NCBI GenBank assembly: GCA_903827375.1
Contig: CAIKHZ010000119.1
Location: forward strand, 1-39,445
DNA from: Akkermansiaceae bacterium
GTDB taxonomy: Bacteria > Verrucomicrobiota > Verrucomicrobiia > Verrucomicrobiales > Akkermansiaceae
Length of the DNA stretch: 39,445 nucleotides
Direction: 5' to 3'
Shown here in pieces: positions 8,791-18,108 of the stretch; the first letter of the stretch is position 1; each line of letters starts with the position of its first letter. Both the position numbers and the translations under genes were made by a program. The notes under the pieces were generated by a model. That model was not told the DNA's origin, did not search any database, and saw nothing but the letters and a program-made list of their open reading frames with translations.

Positions 8791-9698
8791 CACGCCTCTC
8801 TGACATTGGCGAGGATGCGCTCATCAGCCGCCTCATCCGCCTCGTCCCGCTCGACCCCGCCCCGGCTGCCGGCCCCGGCGATGATTGCGCGGTGATCGAT
8901 CCAGGGTCTGCTCACCCGGCCCTACTCCTGCTCAAAACAGATGCTCTCGTCGAGCACGTTCATTTCCTTCCGGATGCCCCTGCTCGGGCGGTCGGTTGGA
9001 AATCCTGCGCCCGGGTTGTCTCAGACTTTGCTGCCATGGGCGGCCACCCGGCGCACTTCCTCGTCACCCTTGCCCTCCCTCCTCAAACCCCCGTCGCTTG
9101 GGCCGAAGACCTTTACCGCGGCATCGCAGATTGCCTCCAGCGCTTCGGCGGCACCCTCGCTGGCGGCGAAACGTCCAGCGTCCCCCCATCATCCGCCGCC
9201 CTCATCTCCATCGCCGCCACCGGCTCCGTCCTCCGCCACCACCTCACCCTCCGCTCGACCGCCAAACCCGGCCACGCCCTCCTCGTCACCGGCACCCTCG
9301 GCGGCTCCCGCCTCGCCAAACACCTCTCGTTTATCCCGCGGATGAAAGAAACCGATTGGTTGGTATCTCATTTCAAGCCGACGGCGATGATGGACTTGTC
9401 GGATGGATTGGCACGGGATTTGTTGCGGTTGGCGTCGGCGTCGGGATGTGGATTTGTGTTAGATCGGGATTATTTGCCGGTGACGGAGGGGTGCACGGTG
9501 GCTGAGGCGCTGGGTGACGGCGAGGATTTTGAGATATTGCTGGCGATGGAGGAGGATCGGGTGGCAGGGTTACTGGCAGCTTGGGGCCAAGAATTTCCGG
9601 AGTTGGCGCTCACGCGGATTGGCTGCTTGGTCGAGGCGGGCACAGGCGAAATATTGGAGGGCGGTTGGGAGCATTTTACGAAAGACTTGGCAAAGTAA
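8787..9698 (+). CDS. thiL: Thiamine-monophosphate kinase
   Basis: A 303-residue ThiL, which phosphorylates thiamine monophosphate to thiamine diphosphate with ATP. Family motifs appear in order: GDDCAVID (near 30), VSDFAAMGG, LAGGETS, TAMMDLSDGLARDL and GDGEDFEILLA. The protein is slightly shorter than typical (about 320-330), with a compact segment before MMDLSDG. The GTG start overlaps the protease stop in a GTGA arrangement, which suggests translational coupling. Synonymous codon use changes sharply near 9350: Leu is mainly CTC before that point and mainly TTG or CTG after it, although the protein family signature is continuous. No thiamine riboswitch is visible. Confidence 0.95.
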   Translation: MTRLSDIGEDALISRLIRLVPLDPAPAAGPGDDCAVIDPGSAHPALLLLKTDALVEHVHFLPDAPARAVGWKSCARVVSDFAAMGGHPAHFLVTLALPPQTPVAWAEDLYRGIADCLQRFGGTLAGGETSSVPPSSAALISIAATGSVLRHHLTLRSTAKPGHALLVTGTLGGSRLAKHLSFIPRMKETDWLVSHFKPTAMMDLSDGLARDLLRLASASGCGFVLDRDYLPVTEGCTVAEALGDGEDFEILLAMEEDRVAGLLAAWGQEFPELALTRIGCLVEAGTGEILEGGWEHFTKDLAK

Positions 9699-9721
9699 GG
9701 CAAGCTGGATATTCTGGGCAT

Positions 9722-10612
9722 GTGAACGATGTGGAGGAAGCGGCATTTTTTGAATTCCAAGGCACGGAGAAGAGCGCCTCGCCGCGCACCTTGATCAATT
9801 ACCGGGAGGCATTGGCTGCCTATCTGAGTTGGCGGGGGAAGCGGTTTAGCAACTGGCGGGCTGCCACCGCCGACGAATTTCGCGACTACCTGTTTGCCAT
9901 GATGAAGCAAGGGCTTCAGCGCTCAACCATTCGGTTGCGCTTTGCCGCACTGCGGTCCTTTTACAAATTTCTGGTGTTGCGGCGCGGGTTGCCGTGCAGT
10001 CCGGTGGCCGGGGTGTTGCTGCCCAAAGCGGCGCGGGGCTTGCCGGTGGTGCTCAGTTTGGCGCAAATCGATGAATTGCTGGCGATTCCGCTGCACCTGC
10101 CGCTCGACAAGAAGACGCCGACGTGGTTGCCGCTGCGCGACGCGGCCATTCTCGAAATGTTTTATTCTTGCGGCTTGCGCATAGCCGAGTTGCTCGCCCT
10201 AGACGTCAATAACGTCGATTTCATCGGTGAAACCGTCCGCGTTTTTGGCAAGGGAGGCAAGGAGCGGATGGTGCCCGTCGGCAGTCCGGCGCTCAACGCG
10301 ATCCAGCGCTACCGGCAAGCGGCGGCGGTCACCTCGGGTCCACTATTTTTGAGCAAGCGGCGGAGTCGCATTACCCAGCAGGCGGTTGACCAATTGCTCA
10401 AGAAGCACCTCAAGCACAGTTCCATTCCTTTCGGCATCAGTCCGCACAAGCTGCGACACAGTTTTGCGACCCATTTGCTGGATGCCGGAGCGGACCTCCG
10501 CAGCGTCCAGTCCCTGCTCGGTCATTCCTCGCTCTCCACCACCCAGATCTACACCCACGTCACCAAGGAACGCCTCAAAACCGCTTACGACAGCGCCCAT
10601 CCACGGGCCTGA
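9722..10612 (+). CDS. xerC: XerC/XerD-type tyrosine recombinase
   Basis: A 296-residue site-specific recombinase. The N-terminal SAM-like DNA-binding domain spans about 1-110 (SPRTLINYREALAAYL). The catalytic domain carries Arg153 (CGLRIAELLAL), Lys177 (FGKGGKERMVPVG), His242 and Arg245 (HKLRHSFATHLL), His268 (LLGHSSLSTTQIY) and the nucleophile Tyr277. The full Xer length and the complete RKHRH-Y set suggest a housekeeping Xer recombinase rather than a phage integrase; XerC and XerD cannot be told apart here. The frame is open back into thiL, and no ATG fits. GTG at 9722, 23 bp after the thiL stop, gives the expected N-terminus. Confidence 0.92.
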   Translation: MNDVEEAAFFEFQGTEKSASPRTLINYREALAAYLSWRGKRFSNWRAATADEFRDYLFAMMKQGLQRSTIRLRFAALRSFYKFLVLRRGLPCSPVAGVLLPKAARGLPVVLSLAQIDELLAIPLHLPLDKKTPTWLPLRDAAILEMFYSCGLRIAELLALDVNNVDFIGETVRVFGKGGKERMVPVGSPALNAIQRYRQAAAVTSGPLFLSKRRSRITQQAVDQLLKKHLKHSSIPFGISPHKLRHSFATHLLDAGADLRSVQSLLGHSSLSTTQIYTHVTKERLKTAYDSAHPRA

Positions 10613-10871
10613 TCCAGAGGTCCCGATGGTGATAGATAAACCGCGGTTATCTAACTAAATTCTGAGTGCGCACAGGCTCATCCAATATATGCAATCACCT
10701 AGTAAATAGGCGCTTCAAGGGCTCTACCGCCCCCATTTCGCTTCACCCATTATTGTTCGCTTTATTGTTGTTCGTGTGTGGCTAGGTATTCCATGGCAGC
10801 ATGGAGCCGAACTTCCTGAAAGAGGTCAGGCCTCCCCCTGTTGCCATCGTCCTACGAAAAATGACATGGAC

Positions 10872-13800
10872 TTATCGGGCAGAGGCGCGGAAGAACAAGG
10901 CACCCGACGGTGGTGCCGGGCTGACAAAAGAATTGGTTCCGCCGACGAGGACGCAACTGCCGACAATCTCCCAGTTGGACAAGTCGCTCGATGACTCGAC
11001 ATCCACCGCCAGTCCGACTGGACCGCTGATGCCGAAACCAAATGAGCCGTCGCTGACACCTGCCGAGGTCAAGGTCAGCACGGGGCTCGCCAGGAGATAA
11101 GTTCCCGTGCGGATGGTGTTATTGAACGAATCCACGACGTAAAGAATGCCCGCGCTGTCCACCGCCACACCTGCGGGTGAGTCAAATTGCGCGGCTTTGC
11201 CGGTGCCGTCGGCGCTTCCGGTTGTTCCCGCGAATCCGCCGAGCGTAGTGACCACTCCCGCCGGTGTGATCATGCGGATCGTGTTGTTGCCGCTGTCCGC
11301 GACATAAAGATTTCCCGCGCCGTCCACGCTGATGCCCATGGGATTGTTGAAGCTGGCGGCACTGCCGGTGCCATCCGCGCCGCCGCTGCTGCCGACCTGT
11401 CCTGCCAAGGTGGTCACGACGCCCGCTGGAGTGATCATGCGGATCGTGTTGTTACCGGAGTCCGCCACATAGACGTTGCCCGCGCCGTCCACCGCTGTGC
11501 CGGTTGGACTGTGAAAGCGCGCGGTGCTTCCGGTGCCATTCGTCGATCCTGAACTGCCGGCCAGTCCGGCCAGTGTCGTCACCACTCCCGCCGGCGTGAT
11601 TTGCCGGATCGTGTGGTTGTTGGTGTCCGCGACATAAAGATTTCCCGAGCCGCCCACCGCGACACCGGAAGGATGAAAAAACCGTGCATTGCTGCCGGTA
11701 TCATCGGTGCTGCCGGACGTCCCAGCTAGGCCAGCCACGGTGGTCACGACTCCCGCAGGCGTCACCTTGCGGATCGTGTCATTTAAATCCGTCACATAGA
11801 GGTTGCCCGAGCTATCAACTGCAATGCCACTAGGATTGCCAAACCGCGCGTCGCCACCGGTTCCGTCTGCGGCGGGTCCTGCATATCCTGCCAGACCTGC
11901 CAAAGTCGTGGTGACGCCTGCGGCTGTCACTTTTCGGATAGTATAGTTGTAAGAATCCGCGACATAAACGTTGCCAGCACTGTCCACCGCCACGCCCATG
12001 GGTTGATTAAACTGCGCATCGCGACCGGTTCCGTCCGAACCGCTGGCGCTAAGCGAGCCCACCAGAGTGGTCGCGACTCCGGCTGACGTCAGTTCATAGA
12101 TCAGTGAGTTGTAACCATCCGCCACATAGAGATTGCCCGAGCCATCGAACGCAAGTGCGCCAGCGGGAGCGTCCCAACCCGCCCGTGTGGTCACCACGCC
12201 AGCTGGCGTCACGGTCCGGAGGGTGTTGTTGTCCGACACGGTAAGATTGCCGTCACTGCCCAAAACTAGGCCCACGGGATAATTAAACCTTGCGTCGCTA
12301 CCCGTGCCGTCCGCACTGCCAAATACGCTCAACAGCCCGGACCCGGCCAGTGTGGTCACCACTCCAGCAGGGCTTACCAGACGGATGGTGTGATTGTAGG
12401 TATCCGCCACATAAACATTGCCGGTATCGTCCACCGCCAAGCCAATCGGAAAATTGAAGCTCGCTCCGCCGCCTGTCCCGTCTGCCAGTGTGGTGACCAC
12501 GCCTGCCGCCGTGATCTTGCGGATCGAGTTGTTATTGGAATCCGCCACATAGACATTGCCGGCAGCATCCACGGCCACCCCACTCGGACTGTAAAACCGG
12601 GCGTCGCTGCCGGTGCCATTGGCGCTGCCGTGAACGCCCGCAAGTCCGGCCAGTGTTGTCACCACCCCTGCCGGAGTGATTTTACGGATCGTGTGGTTGC
12701 CGGTGTCAGCGACATATACGTTGCCGGAGCCATCCAAAGCGATCCCACCCGGGTCATGGAAGCGCGCGGCGCTACCCGAGCCATCCGCGCTGCCCGGGCT
12801 ACCCGATAGTCCGGCCAGGGTTGTCACCACTCCCGACAGCGTGATTTTTCGGATCACCTGATTGCCCCCGTCCGCCACGTAGATATTGCCCGCGCTATCC
12901 ACCGCCAAACCTGCGGGACCATTGAAACTCGCGGTGGCCAGGGTGCCATCCATGCCGCCCTGCCGTGCCCAACCTGCAAGCGGGGAAAACGTGTAGGGAG
13001 TGGGATAGACAGCCTGTTCCCTGAATGTCACTTGCAGCGCGTGGCTGGCGCTCACTGATGTTAGGGTATAACTGGTGCCACCGGTTTGCGCCACGGTTCC
13101 ATCCACCAGCCATTGATCGACGAGATAAGACGTGGCCGGGGTCGCGGAAAATGTGATGTTGCCACCGGAGACAACCGTTTTCGGGGTGGCAGGGGTGATG
13201 CTGCCGTTTGTGCCCGCGCTGGGTGTGATGATGTATGTCGGCGGAGGCCTTCCTTTGCGGATGGTGTTATTGCTACTGTCGGCCACATAAACATTGCCCG
13301 CGCTGTCCACCGCGATGCCCAGCGGATAGTTGAATCTGGCGGCGCTGCCTGTGCCGTCCGCATTGCCATAACTAAACCGCAGGCCGGCGATGGTCGTCAC
13401 CACCCCGGTCGGAGTCACTTGCCGGAGGATGCTATTGCTATATTCCGCCACATAGACATTGCCCGCGCTGTCCACCGCCACACCGGCAGGGTAGCTGAAC
13501 CGAGCGAGCGAGCCGGTCCGGTCCGCTGTGCCAGACTTTCCCGCGCGCCCGGCCAAGGTGGTCACCACTCCCGCAGGGCTCACTTTGCGGATCGTGTTGC
13601 TCGATGTATCTGCCACATAGACATAGCCCGCTGCGTCCACCGCAACGCCGGACGGATAATTGAAGCGCGCGGAACCACCGGTCGCATCCTTGGAACCGGC
13701 AACACCAGCCAACCCGGCCAGCGTGGACACCACACCCGCAGGGGTCACCATGCGGATCGTGCAGTTGATTTGATCCGCCACATAGACATTCCCCGAGCCA

Positions 13801-15317
13801 TCCACGGCGACACCATAGGGATAATTGAAGCGCGCATAGCTCCCTGTCCCGTCGTCGCTGCCAGGGGTGCCAGCCAGTCCTGCCAGGGTTGATACTTCTC
13901 CGGACGCGGTGATTTTCCGGATGGTATGGTTGTCAGAGTCTGCGACATAAACATTGCCCGCGCCATCCACCGCCACGCCACTGGGTGTGAGAAAGCGCGC
14001 GGCGCTGCCGGTGCCATCGGCGCTGCCAACGAGCCCCGCCGTGCCTGCCAGAGTTGTGACCACGCCGGCGGCTGTTACCTTGCGGATGATTTCATTGGCT
14101 ATGTCCGCGACATAAACATTGCCCGCACTATCCACCGCCACGCCGCCGGGATCATAAAACCGAGCCGCGCTGCCGGTTCCGTTTGTGCTGCCACTTCCAG
14201 AAAGGCCCGCAAGCGTGGAGACCTCGTCTGCCGGGGTGATTTTGCGGATTTCGTGGTTCGCTTGGTCAGCCACATACAGGTTGCCTGATCCGTCTAGCGC
14301 CACGCCGATGGGCATGTTGACCAACGCAACGCTGCCGGCACCATCGGTATTGCCGGGGGTGCCCAACATACCGGCCAGCACGGTCACCACCCCAGACGAG
14401 GTGATTTGCTCGATGACATAGTTAAGGGTATCCGCGACATAGAGCGTGCCCGCCCCGTCCACCGCGATGCCGTTGGGTTGAGAAAACAATCCGTCGCTGC
14501 CCGACAGGCCGGTCGGAGTGGTGACCACACCCGCCGGAGTCACCAAGCGGATGGCGTTGTTGTAAGAGTCTGCGATATAGAGGTTGCCCGACCCGTCGAG
14601 TGCCACTCCAGAGGGATGGTTGAACCTCGCGGCACCACCGGTCCCGTCCACGTTGTCGGCAATACCGGCGAAACCCGCAACTGTGGACACTTCACCCGTC
14701 GTGGTGATTTTGCGGATGGTGCAGTTGCCGGAGTCCCCAACGAATACATTTCCCGAGCCGTCCACCGCCACTCCACTCGGAGAATCGAAGAGAGCGGCGC
14801 TTCCCGGTCCGTCGGCGCTGCCGGGGGTGCCTGCCAGTCCGGCCAGGGTAGTCACCACACCTGCTGGAGTGATTTTCCGAATGGTTTGGTTCCCACTGTC
14901 AGCCACATAAACATTGCCCGCGCCGTCCACTGCCACGCCGTTGGGATTGTCAAACCTCGCGGCTCCGCCGGTCCCGTCCGCGCTTCCAACGGCTCCGGCC
15001 GTTCCCGCTAGGGTGGTCACCACTCCTGCCGGAGTGATTTTCCGAATGGTTTGGTTCCCACTGTCCGCCACATACACATTGCCTGCGCTGTCTGTGCCCA
15101 CGCCGCCGGGGTTGTAAAACCGCCCGCCGCTGCCGGCCCCGTCCGCGCTGCCATAACCCGCATCGCCGGCCAGCGTGGTGAATGTGTACGGCCACGTATA
15201 GACGGACTGCCCGAAACCTAACACAGACAGTTGGAGCGCGCAAATCCCAAACCAAAGGCAAAATAGCAAATGAAGGGATCTGCCTCGAATGGGATGCTGC
15301 AATGGACGCGTATTCAT
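10872..15317 (-). CDS. Giant secreted NHL-repeat (beta-propeller) protein
   Basis: A 1481-residue exported protein. After a signal peptide (hydrophobic LHLLFCLWFGICALQLSVLG) there are about 24 repeats of roughly 55 residues with the core GNVYVADSxNxTIRKITPAG and a GVAVDxAG strand, typical of NHL repeats. They fall into two blocks of about 12. Between them (about residues 690-765, DNA 13030-13255) is a GTNGSITPATPKTVVSGG module resembling bacterial surface beta-repeat domains. The C-terminal 70 residues contain SSDLSNWEIVGS and end FFRASAR, a pattern common at the end of verrucomicrobial exported proteins. Repeats 4, 15 and 17 are shortened. Function is unknown; structural, binding or adhesion roles are plausible. 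The repeats are similar at DNA level, so recombination or assembly errors may alter copy number. Confidence 0.85.
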   Translation of the reverse strand: MNTRPLQHPIRGRSLHLLFCLWFGICALQLSVLGFGQSVYTWPYTFTTLAGDAGYGSADGAGSGGRFYNPGGVGTDSAGNVYVADSGNQTIRKITPAGVVTTLAGTAGAVGSADGTGGAARFDNPNGVAVDGAGNVYVADSGNQTIRKITPAGVVTTLAGLAGTPGSADGPGSAALFDSPSGVAVDGSGNVFVGDSGNCTIRKITTTGEVSTVAGFAGIADNVDGTGGAARFNHPSGVALDGSGNLYIADSYNNAIRLVTPAGVVTTPTGLSGSDGLFSQPNGIAVDGAGTLYVADTLNYVIEQITSSGVVTVLAGMLGTPGNTDGAGSVALVNMPIGVALDGSGNLYVADQANHEIRKITPADEVSTLAGLSGSGSTNGTGSAARFYDPGGVAVDSAGNVYVADIANEIIRKVTAAGVVTTLAGTAGLVGSADGTGSAARFLTPSGVAVDGAGNVYVADSDNHTIRKITASGEVSTLAGLAGTPGSDDGTGSYARFNYPYGVAVDGSGNVYVADQINCTIRMVTPAGVVSTLAGLAGVAGSKDATGGSARFNYPSGVAVDAAGYVYVADTSSNTIRKVSPAGVVTTLAGRAGKSGTADRTGSLARFSYPAGVAVDSAGNVYVAEYSNSILRQVTPTGVVTTIAGLRFSYGNADGTGSAARFNYPLGIAVDSAGNVYVADSSNNTIRKGRPPPTYIITPSAGTNGSITPATPKTVVSGGNITFSATPATSYLVDQWLVDGTVAQTGGTSYTLTSVSASHALQVTFREQAVYPTPYTFSPLAGWARQGGMDGTLATASFNGPAGLAVDSAGNIYVADGGNQVIRKITLSGVVTTLAGLSGSPGSADGSGSAARFHDPGGIALDGSGNVYVADTGNHTIRKITPAGVVTTLAGLAGVHGSANGTGSDARFYSPSGVAVDAAGNVYVADSNNNSIRKITAAGVVTTLADGTGGGASFNFPIGLAVDDTGNVYVADTYNHTIRLVSPAGVVTTLAGSGLLSVFGSADGTGSDARFNYPVGLVLGSDGNLTVSDNNTLRTVTPAGVVTTRAGWDAPAGALAFDGSGNLYVADGYNSLIYELTSAGVATTLVGSLSASGSDGTGRDAQFNQPMGVAVDSAGNVYVADSYNYTIRKVTAAGVTTTLAGLAGYAGPAADGTGGDARFGNPSGIAVDSSGNLYVTDLNDTIRKVTPAGVVTTVAGLAGTSGSTDDTGSNARFFHPSGVAVGGSGNLYVADTNNHTIRQITPAGVVTTLAGLAGSSGSTNGTGSTARFHSPTGTAVDGAGNVYVADSGNNTIRMITPAGVVTTLAGQVGSSGGADGTGSAASFNNPMGISVDGAGNLYVADSGNNTIRMITPAGVVTTLGGFAGTTGSADGTGKAAQFDSPAGVAVDSAGILYVVDSFNNTIRTGTYLLASPVLTLTSAGVSDGSFGFGISGPVGLAVDVESSSDLSNWEIVGSCVLVGGTNSFVSPAPPSGALFFRASAR
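11100..15180 (-). repeat. Tandem array of about 165-bp NHL-coding units
   Basis: Within the NHL gene, units of about 165 bp recur throughout, interrupted at about 13030-13255 by a different module. Segments such as GCCACATAGACATTGCCCGC and GTGGTCACCACTCC on the plus strand reappear many times with small changes. Adjacent units are clearly diverged rather than identical, so the array is not a recent simple expansion. Confidence 0.85.
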
Positions 15318-15890
15318 CTTGTTCTTTCCTGAGGCATGGAAATATGGCAACCGTAGGCTTCACGAACCCTACAGCATATGCCCTTGGGGACGCAAGAAAT
15401 AATTGGTGAGATTTCATTATACCAGCCACAAATCGCCATTGGTCAATAGCGGCACTGACGGACTGACGGGCATTTTTCCAAGCGTATCCTTCTTTTGATC
15501 CATTGCTAGAGACCTCATCTTGAGGCAAAGACCGTTGGGGAAGCCGTGAGGTGGCAATCGTTTTTGGATTTCTGATGGGTGCAAACGACGGGTTGCAGGG
15601 CTTCGGTCACGGGTGTTGTGACGCCAATGGGCTTTATGAGCAGGGCGTTGACTTGTTTGAGATCAACGGTCTTGGTGCGGTCGCGCACGGCTTCGATGAG
15701 TGCTCGGAGACAGGGGTTTCGCACGGCTCGAAGGACGCCATTCTTGGTCCGAGAAACCCCGGCGCATGTCGGCCTAGTGATAGGCTGCCAAAGCCGAAAA
15801 TCGGTGACTCCGGTAGGTTTTTCATCGCAAGGGGTTGCATTCAACCGGGTTCCACCTTATTGCTGCGGCCCCTGACGCCAGCCTATCACA
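15318..15890. other. Intergenic region, no confident gene
   Basis: A 573-bp gap lies between divergent genes (NHL protein leftwards, L,D-transpeptidase rightwards). It must carry both promoters, but no clear consensus pair stands out. Short frames exist on both strands between about 15515 and 15844. The minus-strand one gives a 109-residue peptide with a plausible middle (LRALIEAVRDRTKTVDLKQ) but no recognisable family. I treat it as unsupported or a degenerate remnant. Confidence 0.45.
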
Positions 15891-16538
15891 ATGAAATTCT
15901 CCCGCCTTGTCCCCCACCTTGCCCTACCGTTGGTCGTCTTATTGCTTGGCAATTGTGCCGCCAAGAAGCCGCCTCCCGCTCCCTTGCCCGTGCCCGGCGC
16001 GGTTTACGTCAACCCGTATCCGGTTGGCACCTACCAACACTTCACAGCGGATCCGGCTTATCCGAAAACCTACAAGGTGTGGAAAAACGCCCCCGTGCTC
16101 GCCCGCACCAATCCGACGAACTCGCAGATTCGCATTGATTTGGCAAAGCAGCGCGGTTTGCTGATGAATGGCAAGGAGGTGGCGATGGACTACCCGATTT
16201 GCTCGGGCCGGGAAGGCCACGAGACGCCGCCGGGGGAATACACGATCCTTGAAATGCTGGTGGATAAGAAGTCCAACCTTTACGGTCGAATTTACGACGC
16301 CGATGATAAATGCGTGAACACCGATGCCGACATCACCAAGGACAAGGTCCCCGAAGGCGGGCGCTTTGAAGGTGCCCCGATGCGCAACTGGATGCGCCTC
16401 ACCAATGATGGGGTGGGCCACCACATCGCTCCGGTCCGCCGCTACCCCGCCTCCCACTCCTGCATCCGCGGCCAAGCCGGGCCTATCCTCATCGTCTATG
16501 ACAAGGTCAAACTCGGCACCAAGGTGAGCGTGGAATAA
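15891..16538 (+). CDS. L,D-transpeptidase (YkuD domain) lipoprotein-like
   Basis: A 215-residue exported enzyme. The N-terminus has a signal sequence with a possible lipobox (LLGNC, Cys22; Asn before Cys is not ideal) and a Pro-rich linker. The YkuD domain (about 75-215) includes IRIDLAKQRGLLMNG, TPPGEYTI and the catalytic SHSCIRG at 188-194 (His189, Cys191), the counterpart of the SHGCIR motif. Such enzymes cross-link peptidoglycan by 3-3 bonds or attach proteins to it, acting in the periplasm. Only 6 bp separate its stop from the next start, but no functional link with the U32 gene is evident. Confidence 0.9.
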   Translation: MKFSRLVPHLALPLVVLLLGNCAAKKPPPAPLPVPGAVYVNPYPVGTYQHFTADPAYPKTYKVWKNAPVLARTNPTNSQIRIDLAKQRGLLMNGKEVAMDYPICSGREGHETPPGEYTILEMLVDKKSNLYGRIYDADDKCVNTDADITKDKVPEGGRFEGAPMRNWMRLTNDGVGHHIAPVRRYPASHSCIRGQAGPILIVYDKVKLGTKVSVE

Positions 16539-16544
16539 TCCCCC

Positions 16545-17819
16545 ATGCCTCCACTCCACCCACCCGAACTCATGTCGCCGGCTGGCAATTGGACCAGCCT
16601 GCAAGCTGCCATCCATGCCGGTGCCGATGCCATCTACTTTGGCGTGCACGGCTTCAACATGCGGGATAATTCCAATAATTTTGCCCTGGCCGAGTTGCCG
16701 CGTATCGCCCGCACATGTCGGCAGGCCGGGGTGCGCGCTTACTTGGCGCTCAACACCATCATTTATGAACCCGAACTGGCCCGCATGCGGCGCGTGCTGG
16801 CTGCGGCGAGCGCCGCCGCCATCGACGCGGTTATTTGCTGGGACATGGCAGTCATTGAGGCGGCCACCGCGTTGGGCCTGCCGGTCTTCCTATCCACCCA
16901 GATGTCTGTCTCCAATTCGGCGGCCCTCGCCGGCTTTCACCGGGCCTTCGGGATCCGCCGCTTCGTGCTGGCCCGCGAGTGCTCGCTGGCGCAGTTGCGC
17001 AGCCTGCGCCGCAACCTCACCACCCAACTCGGTGCCACCGCTGCCGCCAACATCCAACTTGAGGTTTTCGCCCACGGTGCCATGTGCGTTTCCATCAGCG
17101 GCCGCTGCTTCATGTCTGAAGCGAGTACCGGCAAATCCGCCAACCGCGGCCAGTGCACCCAACCGTGCCGCCGACCCTATCAAATCAATAGCAGCGAGGG
17201 AGATGTTTCCTTCCGCATGGGCGAGTCCTATCTGCTCAGCCCGCAAGACCTCTGCACCCTCCCGTTTATCGAACAATTGCTCGAATGCGGCGTCAATAGT
17301 CTCAAAATCGAGGGCCGTGGCCGCGCCCCGGAATACGTCAGCAGCGTCACTTCCGCCTATCGCCGCGCCGTCGATTTCTATTTTGCCAATCGTCGAAAAC
17401 CTGGCTTTCAAGCTGAGTTTGAACCACTCAAAGCCGGATTGATGCAACAGCTCGAAGGCGTTTACCATCGCGGGCTGTCCTCGGGATATTACATGGGCAA
17501 GCCCATCGATCAATGGAGTGGTGCCCCTAACAGCCAAGCATCCACCAAAAAAGTGCACGTTGGCGAAGTCGTCAAATTCTATCGCAAGGCGGGTGCTGCG
17601 GAGATCCGCGTCTGCGACTCTGGCTTCGCCCTTGGCGACGAACTGCTCATCCTAGGACCCACCACCGGCGTGCTGCGAGTGGCCGTCACATCTATCCAAA
17701 TCGATCAGCAGCCGGTGCCGGACGCCAAACGCGGCCAGTCTGTGGCCATCGCGCTGGTCTCTCCGGCGCGCCCCGGAGACCGCGTCTATCGGGTGAGCCG
17801 ACGCGCCGTCGTGCCTTGA
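16545..17819 (+). CDS. U32-family (peptidase U32/TrhP-RlhA-like) protein
   Basis: A 424-residue protein of the U32 family, now linked mainly to prephenate- or iron-sulfur-dependent hydroxylation of tRNA or rRNA and to ubiquinone hydroxylation partners. It begins ELMSPAGNWTSLQAAIHAGAD, the typical TIM-barrel entry, and continues GADAIYFG. It has the Cys motifs HGAMCVSISGRCFMS and NRGQCTQPCRRPY, followed by DLCTLPFIEQLL and SLKIEGRGRAPEYV. The four conserved Cys probably bind a [4Fe-4S] cluster. Length and the C-terminal beta domain (GEVVKFYRKAG onward) fit TrhP (YegQ), which makes 5-hydroxyuridine in tRNA, but the exact substrate cannot be read from sequence. It may be cotranscribed with the transpeptidase. 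Confidence 0.9.
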   Translation: MPPLHPPELMSPAGNWTSLQAAIHAGADAIYFGVHGFNMRDNSNNFALAELPRIARTCRQAGVRAYLALNTIIYEPELARMRRVLAAASAAAIDAVICWDMAVIEAATALGLPVFLSTQMSVSNSAALAGFHRAFGIRRFVLARECSLAQLRSLRRNLTTQLGATAAANIQLEVFAHGAMCVSISGRCFMSEASTGKSANRGQCTQPCRRPYQINSSEGDVSFRMGESYLLSPQDLCTLPFIEQLLECGVNSLKIEGRGRAPEYVSSVTSAYRRAVDFYFANRRKPGFQAEFEPLKAGLMQQLEGVYHRGLSSGYYMGKPIDQWSGAPNSQASTKKVHVGEVVKFYRKAGAAEIRVCDSGFALGDELLILGPTTGVLRVAVTSIQIDQQPVPDAKRGQSVAIALVSPARPGDRVYRVSRRAVVP

Positions 17820-17829
17820 ACGGTCAAGC

Positions 17830-17928
17830 TTACTTGCTATTTTTCTTGGCCTGCTTGGCGAGTTTTTTTTCCTTGGCGGTTTTGGTGGGCATCTTCTTGG
17901 TTTCTTTGCGGGTATCCTTGGTTTTCAT
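17830..17928 (-). CDS. Tiny Lys-rich basic protein (32 aa)
   Basis: An ATG at 17926-17928 (minus) opens a 32-codon frame ending TAA at 17830-17832. The peptide begins MKTKDTRKETKKMPTKTAK and is about 45% Lys, with Ala, Thr and Glu. It has no hydrophobic residues beyond Leu, Ala and two Met. It lies convergent to the U32 gene, 10 bp after its stop, in an otherwise gene-free gap before clpB. The absence of Trp, Cys and aromatic residues and the consistent AAG/AAA use look like selection on a basic peptide. A nucleic-acid-binding or ribosome-associated role is only a guess; a chance ORF is possible. Confidence 0.5.
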   Translation of the reverse strand: MKTKDTRKETKKMPTKTAKEKKLAKQAKKNSK

Positions 17929-18108
17929 GAGCGTGTGGGGGTTAGGGATGCACTGGCATTTCGCAGTCCGTGAGTGAATGAACTAACCCATCTGCCACGA
18001 TCACGCAACCCCAAACCCAACGGATCAACAGGGCTTGTTGCAGTGCGCCGGGTTTTCGCCTATGCTCCAACCCGCAAGCGTGATTCACCCTCCAACCAAA
18101 CACCGATT

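Noticed and set aside
8885-9505. 206-residue frame inside thiL
   Set aside because: Composition is almost only Arg, Pro and His, from the C-rich 5' half of thiL read out of frame; ThiL motifs confirm the other frame.
11187-15117. Several plus-strand frames of 60-270 residues across the NHL gene
   Set aside because: They are periodic shadows of the 165-bp repeats. The minus-strand frame has a signal peptide and NHL repeats throughout.
15515-15844. 109-residue minus-strand ORF between the NHL gene and the transpeptidase
   Set aside because: No motif, no family resemblance and competing frames on both strands; evidence too weak to call a gene.
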